Translations under genes and position numbers: made by a program
Origin: Pseudomonas spelaei
GTDB taxonomy: Bacteria; Pseudomonadota; Gammaproteobacteria; Pseudomonadales; Pseudomonadaceae
Length of the DNA stretch: 41,223 nucleotides
Reading direction: 5' to 3'
NCBI RefSeq assembly: GCF_009724245.1
Contig: NZ_WNNK01000038.1
Coordinates: 1-41,223, forward strand
The notes under the pieces: model-generated
Seen by the model: only the letters and a program-made list of their open reading frames with translations
Databases searched by the model: none
Told to the model about the DNA's origin: nothing
In this document: positions 7,516 through 14,485 of the stretch, in pieces
How positions within the stretch are numbered: position 1 is the first letter of the stretch
How the letters are laid out: every line of letters starts with the position of its first letter

Positions 7516-8265
7516 GTGTTCAACACCCTTAACGCGGAAGATGCTCCGCAGCCACCCAAGGTCCTCACCACGCCTCTGGAAATTGCCGCCACCTTGCGGC
7601 TGCTGCAAGAAAGCCATGATCCCCTGATCATCACCTTCCACGAACGCAACCAGCGCTTCCAGAGCTACCTGGTGGACGTGGATCGGGAAAGCAAAAGCCT
7701 GGCCCTGGACGAGATGATTCCCCGCGACGGCGAACGCTACCTGGAGAATGGCGAAGCCTTCCGCATCGAAGGTTTTCACGACGGCGTGCGCGTGGCCTGG
7801 GAAAGCAACGGTACCCTGACCATCAGCGAAACAGACGGCCACCGCAGCTACAACGGCAGCATGCCTGACGAGGTGGTTTACCATCAGCGCCGCAATGCCT
7901 TCCGTGCCGCCCTGAAGCTGGCGCAACTGGTGAATGTCGAGCTGGGCGGCGAGAAGCTCAAGGCCCCCCTCAGCGGCAAGCTGCTGGATATCTCCGCTAC
8001 CGGCTGCAAGCTGCGCTTTGATGGCGACATTTCCGGGCGCCTGCAACTGGGCCAGGTCTATGACCGCTTCATCGCCGCCCTGCCCTTCGGCAGCATGACC
8101 ACCGCCGTAGAGCTGCGTTATTTGCACTTCGAAGAAAAGATCGACACCACCTTTGCCGGCGTGCGCTTTCACAACATGAGCGGGCTGGTGCAGCGTCAGG
8201 TTGAACGTTTTGTCTACCAACTGCAGCGCGAGGCGCGGCGGTTTGACAAGGATGACGACCTTTAA
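7516..8265 (+). CDS. flgZ: Cyclic-di-GMP-binding flagellar brake protein (YcgR/FlgZ, PilZ domain)
   Basis: This is a YcgR-type protein that binds cyclic-di-GMP and slows flagellar rotation; the Pseudomonas homologue next to flgMN is called FlgZ. The GTG at 7516, preceded by GGAGATGGAA, is taken as the start (249 residues); the open frame extends upstream into flgN and lacks family-like sequence there. The N-terminal YcgR domain spans about 15-115. The PilZ domain follows, with the arginine motif RRNAFR (125-130) and DISATGCKLR (158-167), the two c-di-GMP contact motifs, both intact. A 95-bp gap after flgN contains a GC-rich hairpin (7433-7453). A strong bidirectional terminator follows. Confidence 0.93.
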   Translation: MFNTLNAEDAPQPPKVLTTPLEIAATLRLLQESHDPLIITFHERNQRFQSYLVDVDRESKSLALDEMIPRDGERYLENGEAFRIEGFHDGVRVAWESNGTLTISETDGHRSYNGSMPDEVVYHQRRNAFRAALKLAQLVNVELGGEKLKAPLSGKLLDISATGCKLRFDGDISGRLQLGQVYDRFIAALPFGSMTTAVELRYLHFEEKIDTTFAGVRFHNMSGLVQRQVERFVYQLQREARRFDKDDDL

Positions 8266-8280
8266 CTTTTAAAGGTGGCG

Positions 8281-8323
8281 ACAAAAAACGGGCAGCTCCT
8301 TCAGGGAACTGCCCGTTTTTTGT
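8281..8323. terminator. Bidirectional terminator between flgZ and the MFS gene
   Basis: A 15-bp perfect inverted repeat (8281-8295 with 8309-8323) includes A-rich and T-rich ends, so it gives a GC stem with a U-tract on both strands. It serves flgZ (plus) and the transporter gene ending at 8325 (minus). Confidence 0.9.
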
Positions 8324-8324
8324 T

Positions 8325-9713
8325 TCAGGGACGTGCCCTGCTCAGGTCATGGGGGTGATCATCCGGGTCCGGGTGCTCTGGCGACTCTGCCGATGGAGCC
8401 TGCTCATCTACCGCTGGCTCTGGATTGGTCTCGGGCTCCGGATCCGGGACAGTCGTCTGCATCTGGTCTTGCACCACCTGCTCATCCACCCGAGGGTCGA
8501 GGGCAGCCACCAGTGGCGAGCTGGACATGCTGTCGGGCATCGCCACGTGATGCAGTGGAGCATCGTCCACCTGATGCAAATTGGTCACCGCCTTCGGCCG
8601 GATACGCCAGACCAGGATCAAGGCACACAGGCTGAAAAACGCGTAGAGCATATGGCTGCCGAATAGCTTCATCACCACACCCGCCAACAGCGGCCCGACG
8701 CTGGCACCAATGCCGTAGGTCACCAGTAGCATCGCCGTCAGGGAAACCCGGCGATCGCCCTCGACGTGATCATTGGAGAACGCTACCGCCAGCGGATACA
8801 GACAGAACTGCACCAGCGAACAGAGGAAGCCCGCCACGAACAACACCTCTAACGGCACCTGGGTCATGATCGCCAACGGCAACGCCGCCACCGCCAGGCA
8901 CAAGGCAAAACAGCGAATCAACAACGCCCGATCATAACGGTCCGACAACCAGCCCAGCGGCCACTGCACCAGCAGCCCGGCAAAAATACAGCTACCCATG
9001 AACAGACCGACCTGTTCGGTGCTCAGCCCTTGCTGGGACGCATAGAGCGGCGCCAGACCATAGAAAGAGCCGACAATCAGACCCGCCCCCAAGACCGTAC
9101 TGAGGGACTGCGGCACCCGCTTGATAAAGAAACGCGGCTCCATCGGCGCAGGATGCAGGGGCGCGGGGTGAATGCGCCGGGTCATCGCCACCGGCACCAG
9201 GCACAGAGCAAAGCACAGCGCCACCAGCATCAGCAGCTCAAGACCCAATTGCGGGTGCATGACCAAAATCAACTGCCCTAGCACCAGGCCCAGGTAGGAA
9301 GCGATCATATAGCCGCTGAAGACCACACCTCGCTGTTTGGCGTCTGCCTGCTCATTGAGCCAGCTCTCGATGACCATGTACTGGCACATCATGCCCAGAC
9401 CCACCACCATCCGCAGCACGATCCAGGCAGGCAGCCAATCGATCAGGCCGTGGCCCAGCACAGCCGCACCGACAATCCCGGCACAGGTGGCGTAGGCCCG
9501 GATATGCCCGACCCGGGCGATCAGCCGGTGACCGATCTTGCCCCCCAACACCAGGCCGAAGTAGTTGGCGGCCATCAACGCACCCACCCACAGACTGTCG
9601 ACATGATCCGCTGCCAGGCGCAGGGCCAGGTACGTACTCAACAGGCCGGAGCCGATCAGCATCATCAAGGAGGCAAAATACAGCGCTCGAAAAGATTTCC
9701 AGATTTGGCGCAT
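8325..9713 (-). CDS. MFS transporter, YcaD-like, with acidic C-terminal tail
   Basis: The 462-residue product is an inner membrane transporter of the major facilitator superfamily with about 12 hydrophobic segments in residues 10-385. The loop GGKIGHRLIARVGHIR (about 57-72) and WPLGWLSDRYDRALLIR in the second half are the MFS loop 2-3 signature and its repeat. ESWLNEQADAKQRG is typical of the YcaD-like subgroup. The last 60 residues are a hydrophilic Pro/Glu/Asp-rich tail with no membrane segment, probably cytoplasmic. The substrate cannot be told from sequence. The gene stands alone, convergent with flgZ. Confidence 0.85.
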   Translation of the reverse strand: MRQIWKSFRALYFASLMMLIGSGLLSTYLALRLAADHVDSLWVGALMAANYFGLVLGGKIGHRLIARVGHIRAYATCAGIVGAAVLGHGLIDWLPAWIVLRMVVGLGMMCQYMVIESWLNEQADAKQRGVVFSGYMIASYLGLVLGQLILVMHPQLGLELLMLVALCFALCLVPVAMTRRIHPAPLHPAPMEPRFFIKRVPQSLSTVLGAGLIVGSFYGLAPLYASQQGLSTEQVGLFMGSCIFAGLLVQWPLGWLSDRYDRALLIRCFALCLAVAALPLAIMTQVPLEVLFVAGFLCSLVQFCLYPLAVAFSNDHVEGDRRVSLTAMLLVTYGIGASVGPLLAGVVMKLFGSHMLYAFFSLCALILVWRIRPKAVTNLHQVDDAPLHHVAMPDSMSSSPLVAALDPRVDEQVVQDQMQTTVPDPEPETNPEPAVDEQAPSAESPEHPDPDDHPHDLSRARP

Positions 9714-10026
9714 CGGCGTTCCGAGCGGCTCCTTGCAGTGAGTGTCAGGCTATCGGCATGATAGTCCGACGGCGCAGCGTCGTCAGGCCCGGAAAGCCAA
9801 AACACACCGTTTCCAGGGAATAATTTGTTTAAAACAGGTGCATCGCCAAGAGACTACGTCTCAGACGCCCCGTGGCGACCCGCAAGGTACAATCCGGTAA
9901 CAAAAACTCGCGCCGCAATGCCATTGAGCCTCAAACATCGGCAAGGTTCGCGGTGCGATCAAAAAGAGCGGGGGAACCAGGCGCGTCGCTGGACCAGGCG
10001 GTAGCCGCCGCCCACCCCCAACCCAC
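9714..10026. other. Intergenic region without recognisable gene
   Basis: This stretch lies upstream of the MFS gene and downstream of the tRNA-Arg terminator. It holds only short shadow frames without ribosome sites. An AT-rich patch near 9818-9837 could be the MFS promoter region, but no clear -35/-10 pair was seen. Confidence 0.4.
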
Positions 10027-10063
10027 AAAAAAAGCCCCGCCAGAATGCTCTGAACGGGGCTTT
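10027..10063 (-). terminator. Terminator of tRNA-Arg(CCT)
   Basis: A 9-bp stem AAAGCCCCG (10031-10039) with CGGGGCTTT (10055-10063) is followed on the minus strand by seven T residues. It lies about 45 bp after the tRNA 3' end. Confidence 0.85.
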
Positions 10064-10106
10064 CCTGAAATTCCTGCCCTTTCTAAAAAGAGCGGAACGT
10101 TAATGA

Positions 10107-10183
10107 TGGTGTCCCAGGGCCGGTTCGAACGGCCAACCTTCCCCTTAGGAGGGGGATGCTCTATCCAATTGAGCTACTGGGAC
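10107..10183 (-). tRNA. tRNA-Arg (anticodon CCT)
   Basis: On the minus strand the 77-nt sequence folds as a tRNA: 5' GTCCCAG pairs with CTGGGAC, the D-arm reads AGCTCAATTGGATAGAGC, the anticodon loop CTCCTAA gives CCT, and the T-arm has GTTCGAACC. The CCA end is encoded. Confidence 0.97.
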
Positions 10184-10342
10184 AAATGACAGCCACCCCA
10201 CCAAAGGCGTTGCGACGGACGGCGTGCATGTTAACGGCCGAGTTGAGTTTTGTCATGTCGTCCGTGGGCTTTTTGAGTGTAAGCCGTTCCTCTCAACAGA
10301 GCGCTGGGCGCCACCCACTGATGGCTGGCGATAATGACGATC

Positions 10343-10386
10343 GTGCAAAATGCACTACCCCAAAATGCCATCATTGCAAAATGCAA
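10343..10386. promoter_or_regulatory. Three phased GCAAAATGC-like repeats upstream of a sigma-54 promoter
   Basis: Two 13-bp near-palindromes, GTGCAAAATGCAC (10343-10355) and TTGCAAAATGCAA (10374-10386), are centred 31 bp apart. A weaker copy, CCAAAATGCC (about 10360-10369), sits between them, so the AAAATGC core recurs every 15-16 bp. They lie about 65-110 bp upstream of the sigma-54 promoter, where an enhancer-binding protein would act. The regulator is not identified. Confidence 0.5.
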
Positions 10387-10450
10387 CAAGACATCATTTC
10401 AACATCAACATAACATATTGTTTTAAAATGATTTTTTATAAATAAAAGGC

Positions 10451-10466
10451 TGGCACGCCCTCTGCA
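10451..10466 (+). promoter_or_regulatory. Sigma-54 promoter of small-protein unit
   Basis: TGGCACG-CCCT-CTGCA matches the -24/-12 consensus TGGCACG-N4-TTGCW with a single mismatch. Predicted start near 10478, 41 bp before the ATG at 10519. The 60 bp upstream are very AT-rich, as at promoters where DNA bending brings an activator to RpoN. Confidence 0.8.
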
Positions 10467-10518
10467 ATCCTTATCCCTATAAATCCAGCGACCTTATCAC
10501 CCTGCGGAGAACACACCC

Positions 10519-10746
10519 ATGAACAGTGCACTTCTGCTAGCCCTCAATGCCGTGGCATTGACTGCACTGGTGATGCTCCATTTTCAACCCGCCACCGGTG
10601 ATGAAACGCTATACGCCAGCCAGGCTGGTTCACACCACATTCAACAACGTCCGCAGCTGGCAGTCATGACGGCCAAGGTCCAACCCTCCGTCCAACTGAC
10701 CCAAGGTATCCAGGCCACCACTTCATCTGAGCACTGGATTTTTTGA
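10519..10746 (+). CDS. Small protein with N-terminal membrane segment, unknown function
   Basis: A 75-residue frame starts with an ATG preceded by a GGAG ribosome site. Residues 3-22 form one hydrophobic segment (LLLALNAVALTALVMLHF) that could be a membrane anchor or uncleaved signal. The rest is polar, Gln/Thr/Ser rich, and would lie outside the membrane; no Cys is present. I do not recognise a family. It is the first gene after a near-consensus sigma-54 promoter and is followed after 23 bp by a second small membrane protein, so the pair probably forms one transcript. Coding is supported by promoter, ribosome site and spacing, not by homology. Confidence 0.65.
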   Translation: MNSALLLALNAVALTALVMLHFQPATGDETLYASQAGSHHIQQRPQLAVMTAKVQPSVQLTQGIQATTSSEHWIF

Positions 10747-10769
10747 CACCGCACCCCACGGAGCCCCCC

Positions 10770-10949
10770 ATGACGAAATCCGCCTGGCTGTTTCTGACCC
10801 TGACCCTGTTTACCGGTGTTGTGGGCCTGAACATCACATCACAGGACACACAAACCACCGCCTTTATCGCCAGCGGCGTATTCGGCAGCCTGTGGTTACT
10901 GGCGATCATTGTCGGGCGGCGCTTCAAGTTTGATCCGGTGTTGCGCTGA
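10770..10949 (+). CDS. Small two-segment membrane protein, unknown function
   Basis: The 59-residue product starts at the ATG at 10770, preceded by ACGGAGCC. It has two hydrophobic segments (AWLFLTLTLFTGVVGLNI at about 5-22 and AFIASGVFGSLWLLAIIVG at about 31-49), joined by a polar turn, and a basic C-terminus (RRFKFDPVLR). This predicts an inner-membrane helical hairpin with the positive end in the cytoplasm. An earlier in-frame ATG at 10743 would overlap the previous gene and gives a proline-rich start, so it is less likely. No family recognised. It is presumably co-expressed with the preceding small gene from the sigma-54 promoter. Confidence 0.65.
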   Translation: MTKSAWLFLTLTLFTGVVGLNITSQDTQTTAFIASGVFGSLWLLAIIVGRRFKFDPVLR

Positions 10950-11046
10950 GCCCTTCTGCAAGAACGCCGCAGCTAAAAACACCTGCCCCCCCACTCGATT
11001 CACACCCATCCAAATTCCCGACCTTATGTCGCCAAGGCCTCGCAAA

Positions 11047-11060
11047 TTGGCAAATTGCCA
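11047..11060. promoter_or_regulatory. Putative AmrZ operator
   Basis: TTGGCAAATTGCCA is a near-perfect palindrome with the GGCA half-sites seen in AmrZ targets. AmrZ represses its own gene in P. aeruginosa. A second similar site, GGCATGATGCGG, lies at 11276-11287, nearer the proposed promoter. Assignment is inference from motif and position. Confidence 0.45.
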
Positions 11061-11306
11061 CTAGTCTTAAAATTAAGGGCAAAAGGCCATATTGCTATAG
11101 CATGTGCCCCGAAAACCCTTTTGCCTGCGGGGCCAGCAGCCCTGCCACTTGCTTGGGCGCCGTGCAGATAAAGTTTTCAAACCAGTCCGCAAATTTGAAA
11201 ATGAGTGCTGGCATAAAGCCTTTAGCCGGTTCAATATTTGTCACAGAATTGACGCCAATGAACTGGCAAATCTGAGGCATGATGCGGCCTCTTTGCAATT
11301 CAGGTT

Positions 11307-11333
11307 GAACATTTGGCAGCAACCCTTGTCCTA
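11307..11333 (+). promoter_or_regulatory. Possible AlgU (sigma-22) promoter of amrZ
   Basis: GAACAT, a 16-bp spacer and TCCTA resemble the AlgU consensus GAACTT-N16/17-TCTGA. It would place the transcription start about 50 bp before the amrZ ATG. amrZ is AlgU-dependent in P. aeruginosa, which supports the reading, but both boxes are imperfect. Confidence 0.4.
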
Positions 11334-11390
11334 ACAGACATCTTGCGGCCAATTCCAAAAACCGCTCCCCTGAACTAACCGGTTAAATAT

Positions 11391-11717
11391 ATGCGCCCAT
11401 TGAAACAGGCAATTTATTCCAGCCGTACGGCTGACAAGTTCGTCGTACGTCTGCCAGACGGAATGCGGGAACGCATTGCCGAGGTGGCTCGCAATCATCA
11501 CCGCAGCATGAACTCCGAAATCATTGCACGCCTGGAACAGAGCCTTATTCAGGAAGGTGCACTGGGCGACGAGTTGAGCATGCGCCTGGACAGCCCGGAG
11601 CTGTCACTGCACGAACGCGAACTGCTGCAGCGTTTTCGTCAGCTCTCCCACCGCCAGCAAAACGCCCTCGTGTCGCTTATCGCCCACGACGTCGAGGCCG
11701 CTGCAGAAGCCAACTGA
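11391..11717 (+). CDS. amrZ: Ribbon-helix-helix regulator AmrZ
   Basis: AmrZ is a global DNA-binding regulator that controls alginate, flagella, pili and cyclic-di-GMP genes. The 108-residue length and sequence agree with the Pseudomonas protein: a flexible N-terminus, the DNA-contacting beta strand (KFVVRLP, 16-22), two helices of the Arc-type ribbon-helix-helix fold (REIAEVARNHHRSMNSEII-like block, about 26-46), then the C-terminal oligomerisation region with LSLHERELLQRF and RQQNALVSLI. No classical Shine-Dalgarno is obvious next to the ATG. A terminator follows at 11735. It is a single-gene unit with a long upstream region. Confidence 0.95.
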   Translation: MRPLKQAIYSSRTADKFVVRLPDGMRERIAEVARNHHRSMNSEIIARLEQSLIQEGALGDELSMRLDSPELSLHERELLQRFRQLSHRQQNALVSLIAHDVEAAAEAN

Positions 11718-11734
11718 TGTTCAATTGAAAGCTG

Positions 11735-11761
11735 AAGCCAGCCATGTGCTGGCTTTTTTTT
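11735..11761 (+). terminator. Intrinsic terminator of amrZ
   Basis: AAGCCAGC (11735-11742) pairs with GCTGGCTT (11748-11755) around a 5-nt loop, followed by eight further T-rich bases. It begins 18 bp after the amrZ stop. Confidence 0.9.
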
Positions 11762-11809
11762 GCCTGGGATTTGGAGTTTGGGGCTGCCGGCAGCCCCACG
11801 AGGGAAGTA

Positions 11810-13252
11810 TCAGAGCAGGAAGATGGTCGCCAAACCAAGGAAGATGAAGAAACCACCACTGTCGGTCATGGCGGTAATCATTACGCTGGCACCCATGGCG
11901 GGATCGCGCCCCAGACGCACCAGCGTCATCGGGATCAACACCCCCATCAGGGCAGCCAGTAGCAGGTTAAGCGTCATGGCGGCCGTCATGACCACACCCA
12001 GGGACCAACTGCCATAAAGCAGATAAGCCACTATGCCGATCACCCCACCCCACACCAGGCCATTGATCAACGCGACCGCCAGCTCCTTGCGCAGCAGCCG
12101 TGAGCCATGTCCCGTGCTCACCTGATCCAGCGCCATAGCCCGCACAATCATGGTGATGGTCTGGTTGCCCGAATTACCACCAATCCCGGCCACAATCGGC
12201 ATCAGCGCCGCCAATGCCACCAACTTCTCAATGGACCCTTCAAACAGCCCGATCACACGAGAAGCGATAAACGCGGTAATCAGGTTGATTGCCAGCCAGG
12301 CCCAGCGGTTACGCAGGGACTTCCAGACTGACGCAAAAATATCTTCCTCTTCACGCAGACCCGCCATGTTGAGGACTTCGCTTTCGCTCTCCTCACGGAT
12401 CAGGTCGACCATCTCATCGATGGTCAAACGACCGATCAGCTTGCCGTTCTTGTCGACCACCGGAGCCGAGATCAAGTCGTAACGCTCGAACGCCTGGGCA
12501 GCGTCGTAAGCATCTTCATCCGGGTGAAAACTCACCGGATCACTGGCCATCACATCCGCGACTTTCTTGTCCGGGTCATTGACCAGCAGGCGCTTGATCG
12601 GCAGCACGCCCTTGAGGATGCCTTCGTAGTCGACCACAAACAGCTTGTCGGTATGGCCTGGCAATTCCTTGAGACGGCGCAAGTAACGCAGGACCACTTC
12701 CAGGCTGACGTCTTCGCGGATGGTCACCATCTCGAAGTCCATCAGTGCACCGACCTGCTCCTCGTCATAGGACAACGCGGAGCGCACACGCTCACGCTGC
12801 TGGCCATCGAGGGCTTCCATCAATTCATGGACAACATCGCGAGGCAGCTCAGGGGCCAGGTCAGCCAGTTCGTCAGCATCCATCTCCTTGGCCGCAGCCA
12901 GGAGCTCGTGATCGTCCATGTCGGCGATCAGGGTTTCACGGACCGAGTCGGATACTTCGAGGAGAATGTCGCCGTCACGATCAGCCTTGACCAACTGCCA
13001 GAGGGTCAGACGATCATCCAGAGGCAAGGCCTCAAGGATGTAGGCAACGTCGGCGGAGTGCAGATCATCGAGCTTGCGTTGCAACTCGACGAGGTTTTGC
13101 CGGTGGACCAGGTTTTCGACCCGATCGTGATGCGGACCTTCCTGGCGGTGAGTCAGGTCTTCGACCACGCGCTGGCGATGCAGCAACTCAACTACTTGAG
13201 CCAGGCGATCCTGCAGGCTTTCTTGTGTTTTCTTTACTTCAACTTCGGTCAT
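11810..13252 (-). CDS. mgtE: Magnesium transporter MgtE
   Basis: MgtE is a Mg2+-gated inner membrane channel. The ATG at 13252 (480 residues) is preferred, because GGAG lies 9 bp upstream and the ten extra codons before it look untypical. Domains in order: MgtE N-terminal helical domain (about 30-135, with LHSADVAYILEAL and LPRDVVHELM), two CBS domains (about 135-265, with VNDPDKKVADVMASDPVSF and DLISAPVVDKNGKLIGRLT), the plug helix, and five membrane segments from about 315 on. The pore motif MPIVAGIGGNSGNQT and the C-terminal AMTDSGGFFIFLG are intact. It is transcribed away from the tRNA cluster terminator. Confidence 0.95.
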   Translation of the reverse strand: MTEVEVKKTQESLQDRLAQVVELLHRQRVVEDLTHRQEGPHHDRVENLVHRQNLVELQRKLDDLHSADVAYILEALPLDDRLTLWQLVKADRDGDILLEVSDSVRETLIADMDDHELLAAAKEMDADELADLAPELPRDVVHELMEALDGQQRERVRSALSYDEEQVGALMDFEMVTIREDVSLEVVLRYLRRLKELPGHTDKLFVVDYEGILKGVLPIKRLLVNDPDKKVADVMASDPVSFHPDEDAYDAAQAFERYDLISAPVVDKNGKLIGRLTIDEMVDLIREESESEVLNMAGLREEEDIFASVWKSLRNRWAWLAINLITAFIASRVIGLFEGSIEKLVALAALMPIVAGIGGNSGNQTITMIVRAMALDQVSTGHGSRLLRKELAVALINGLVWGGVIGIVAYLLYGSWSLGVVMTAAMTLNLLLAALMGVLIPMTLVRLGRDPAMGASVMITAMTDSGGFFIFLGLATIFLL

Positions 13253-13591
13253 AGGCGAACTCCACTCCCAGCAGCGGGGCACGCCGGAAGGATCAATCAG
13301 TCAATTCATGATTGGTAAAGCAGGGTGTTAAGTAACTACTGGGTAAGTCCATGGAGGTATTCCACAAGCCCCGGCGAGGCTGACGGGCGCAATGATACAC
13401 CGCCCGACCGTTTTAAACGTCAAAAAACTGGAAAGAACAAGCGCTTGCGATGCAAACCTGAGCATTGGCCGCACGTATGGTGGTGCGACGACACAAGGAG
13501 AAAAGAAAACACATGGGGCGGACAGAAAAAGAACCGAGGGCCTTTGGCTGCGTGCGAATGACGCGGCAAAGAAAATAAAACCCCAGACGGC
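13253..13591. other. Intergenic region between mgtE and tRNA cluster
   Basis: Overlapping short frames are present on both strands but none has a ribosome site or family-like sequence. The mgtE promoter must lie here; no clear boxes were identified. Confidence 0.4.
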
Positions 13592-13618
13592 AAAAAGCCC
13601 GCACTAGGCGGGCTTTTT
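13592..13618 (-). terminator. Terminator of tRNA-Arg/tRNA-Ser cluster
   Basis: An 11-bp perfect stem (13592-13602 with 13608-13618) with a 5-nt loop ends in five T residues on either strand. It lies 7 bp beyond the CCA end of the last tRNA on the minus strand. Confidence 0.9.
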
Positions 13619-13624
13619 GTTGTT

Positions 13625-13701
13625 TGGTGCACTCGACAGGATTCGAACCTGTGACCGCTCGGTTCGTAGCCGAGTACTCTATCCAGCTGAGCTACGAGTG
13701 C
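13625..13701 (-). tRNA. tRNA-Arg (anticodon ACG), copy 1
   Basis: The 77-nt minus-strand sequence has acceptor GCACTCG/CGAGTGC, D-arm AGCTCAGCTGGATAGAG, anticodon loop CTACGAA giving ACG, T-arm GGTTCGAATCC and encoded CCA. It is identical to the copy at 13773-13849, 71 bp away. Confidence 0.97.
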
Positions 13702-13772
13702 AAGTTGTGTTTTTAGACCAGATCACAACTGGTTGAAACAAGCTACCTGCATCACTGCAACTAACTCTTAAA

Positions 13773-13849
13773 TGGTGCACTCGACAGGATTCGAACCTGT
13801 GACCGCTCGGTTCGTAGCCGAGTACTCTATCCAGCTGAGCTACGAGTGC
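13773..13849 (-). tRNA. tRNA-Arg (anticodon ACG), copy 2
   Basis: The sequence is identical over all 77 nt to the neighbouring copy, with encoded CCA. It is nearest to the promoter at 13864-13891 and upstream of copy 1 on the minus strand. Confidence 0.97.
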
Positions 13850-13863
13850 ATTTGTTGCCGCGC

Positions 13864-13891
13864 ATTATAGGCCGTTCAATCTCTATGTAAA
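13864..13891 (-). promoter_or_regulatory. Sigma-70 promoter of the tRNA-Arg pair
   Basis: On the minus strand TTTACA (-35), a 16-bp spacer and a perfect TATAAT (-10) are followed by the GC-rich discriminator GCGCGG typical of stable RNA promoters. It ends 14 bp before the tRNA 5' end. Confidence 0.8.
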
Positions 13892-13957
13892 GCTATTTTT
13901 TCGAGTAATTTCAACAACTTACCGAAAAAACCAGATTGCAACGTACTAAGCAAATAA

Positions 13958-14048
13958 TGGCGGAGAACGGGGGATTCGAACCCCCGACACCCTTTTGAGG
14001 TGTACTCCCTTAGCAGGGGAGCGCCTTCGGCCACTCGGCCAGCTCTCC
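13958..14048 (-). tRNA. tRNA-Ser (anticodon GCT)
   Basis: The 91-nt minus-strand sequence has acceptor GGAGAGC/GTTCTCC, discriminator G, anticodon loop CTGCTAA giving GCT, the long variable arm of a class II tRNA (paired TACACC and GGTGT), T-arm GGTTCGAATCC and encoded CCA. Confidence 0.97.
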
Positions 14049-14062
14049 GCAACACGGGGCGT

Positions 14063-14101
14063 ATATTAACCAGCTTCATCCCCGTTTGCAAACATAAAAA
14101 A
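14063..14101 (-). promoter_or_regulatory. Sigma-70 promoter of tRNA-Ser
   Basis: On the minus strand TTGCAA, a 17-bp spacer context and TAATAT form a good -35/-10 pair ending 15 bp before the tRNA 5' end, with a GC-rich discriminator. Confidence 0.65.
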
Positions 14102-14110
14102 CGATAAAAA

Positions 14111-14299
14111 TTAATGGCTTGGTTCTTCGTCCTTCTCTTTCTTGATCCGCAGGTAGATTTCCTCACGGTGGACAGCCACCTCTTTCGGAGCGTTAACCCC
14201 GATTCGTACTTGATTGCCTTTGACGCCAAGCACGGTCACGGTGATTTCGCCATCACCAATAATCAAGCTCTCCGCGCATCGACGAGTCAGAATCAGCAT
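14111..14299 (-). CDS. rsmA: RNA-binding global regulator RsmA/CsrA
   Basis: RsmA binds GGA motifs in mRNA leaders and represses translation of biofilm and secondary-metabolism genes. The 62-residue product starts MLILTRRCAESL and carries the core GDGEITVTVLGVKGNQVRIG and the second RNA-contact region APKEVAVHREEIY, all invariant in the family. The ATG at 14299 has AGGAG at good distance; six extra codons upstream in the frame contain that ribosome site and are not coding. It lies downstream of lysC (after its terminator) and before tRNA-Ser, the order known in P. aeruginosa. A small hairpin with an eight-T run lies in its leader (14342-14361). Confidence 0.97.
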   Translation of the reverse strand: MLILTRRCAESLIIGDGEITVTVLGVKGNQVRIGVNAPKEVAVHREEIYLRIKKEKDEEPSH

Positions 14300-14451
14300 A
14301 CCTTTCTCCTCACGCATTTCAGTTCAGGGACAACAGTCTGCAAAAAAAAGGCATTCAGCCTACAACCAGATGGCCATAGCCCTGCACGCCTAAGTATTGT
14401 CGAGCGCACGTAAAAGAACAGGTCTCTACAGGCACCAGACAGAAAAATGAA

Positions 14452-14473
14452 AGGCGCGGTTAAACCGCGCCTT
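14452..14473 (-). terminator. Intrinsic terminator of lysC
   Basis: GGCGCGG (14454-14460) pairs with CCGCGCC (14466-14472) around TTAAA, with T-rich sequence after it on the minus strand (CTTTCATTTTT). It is 13 bp after the lysC stop. Confidence 0.75.
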
Positions 14474-14485
14474 CCTGGCAACACA

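Larger units (their letters stand above)
10950..11390. other. Long upstream region of amrZ, no gene recognised
   Basis: No convincing gene was found in these 441 bp; two overlapping frames on opposite strands (11104-11334) lack ribosome sites and family-like sequence. It holds two AmrZ-like palindromes and an AlgU-like promoter, listed separately. Confidence 0.5.

Noticed and set aside
7336..8220. 294-codon minus-strand frame opposite flgZ
   Set aside because: Antisense to a PilZ protein with intact motifs; no domain or ribosome site of its own.
11095..11358. Short frames on both strands upstream of amrZ
   Set aside because: They overlap each other, lack ribosome sites and have no family-like sequence; they sit in a region with regulatory motifs.
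13325..13632. Several short frames between mgtE and the tRNA genes
   Set aside because: They overlap the tRNA terminator and each other, with Lys/Arg/Trp-rich, non-protein-like translations.
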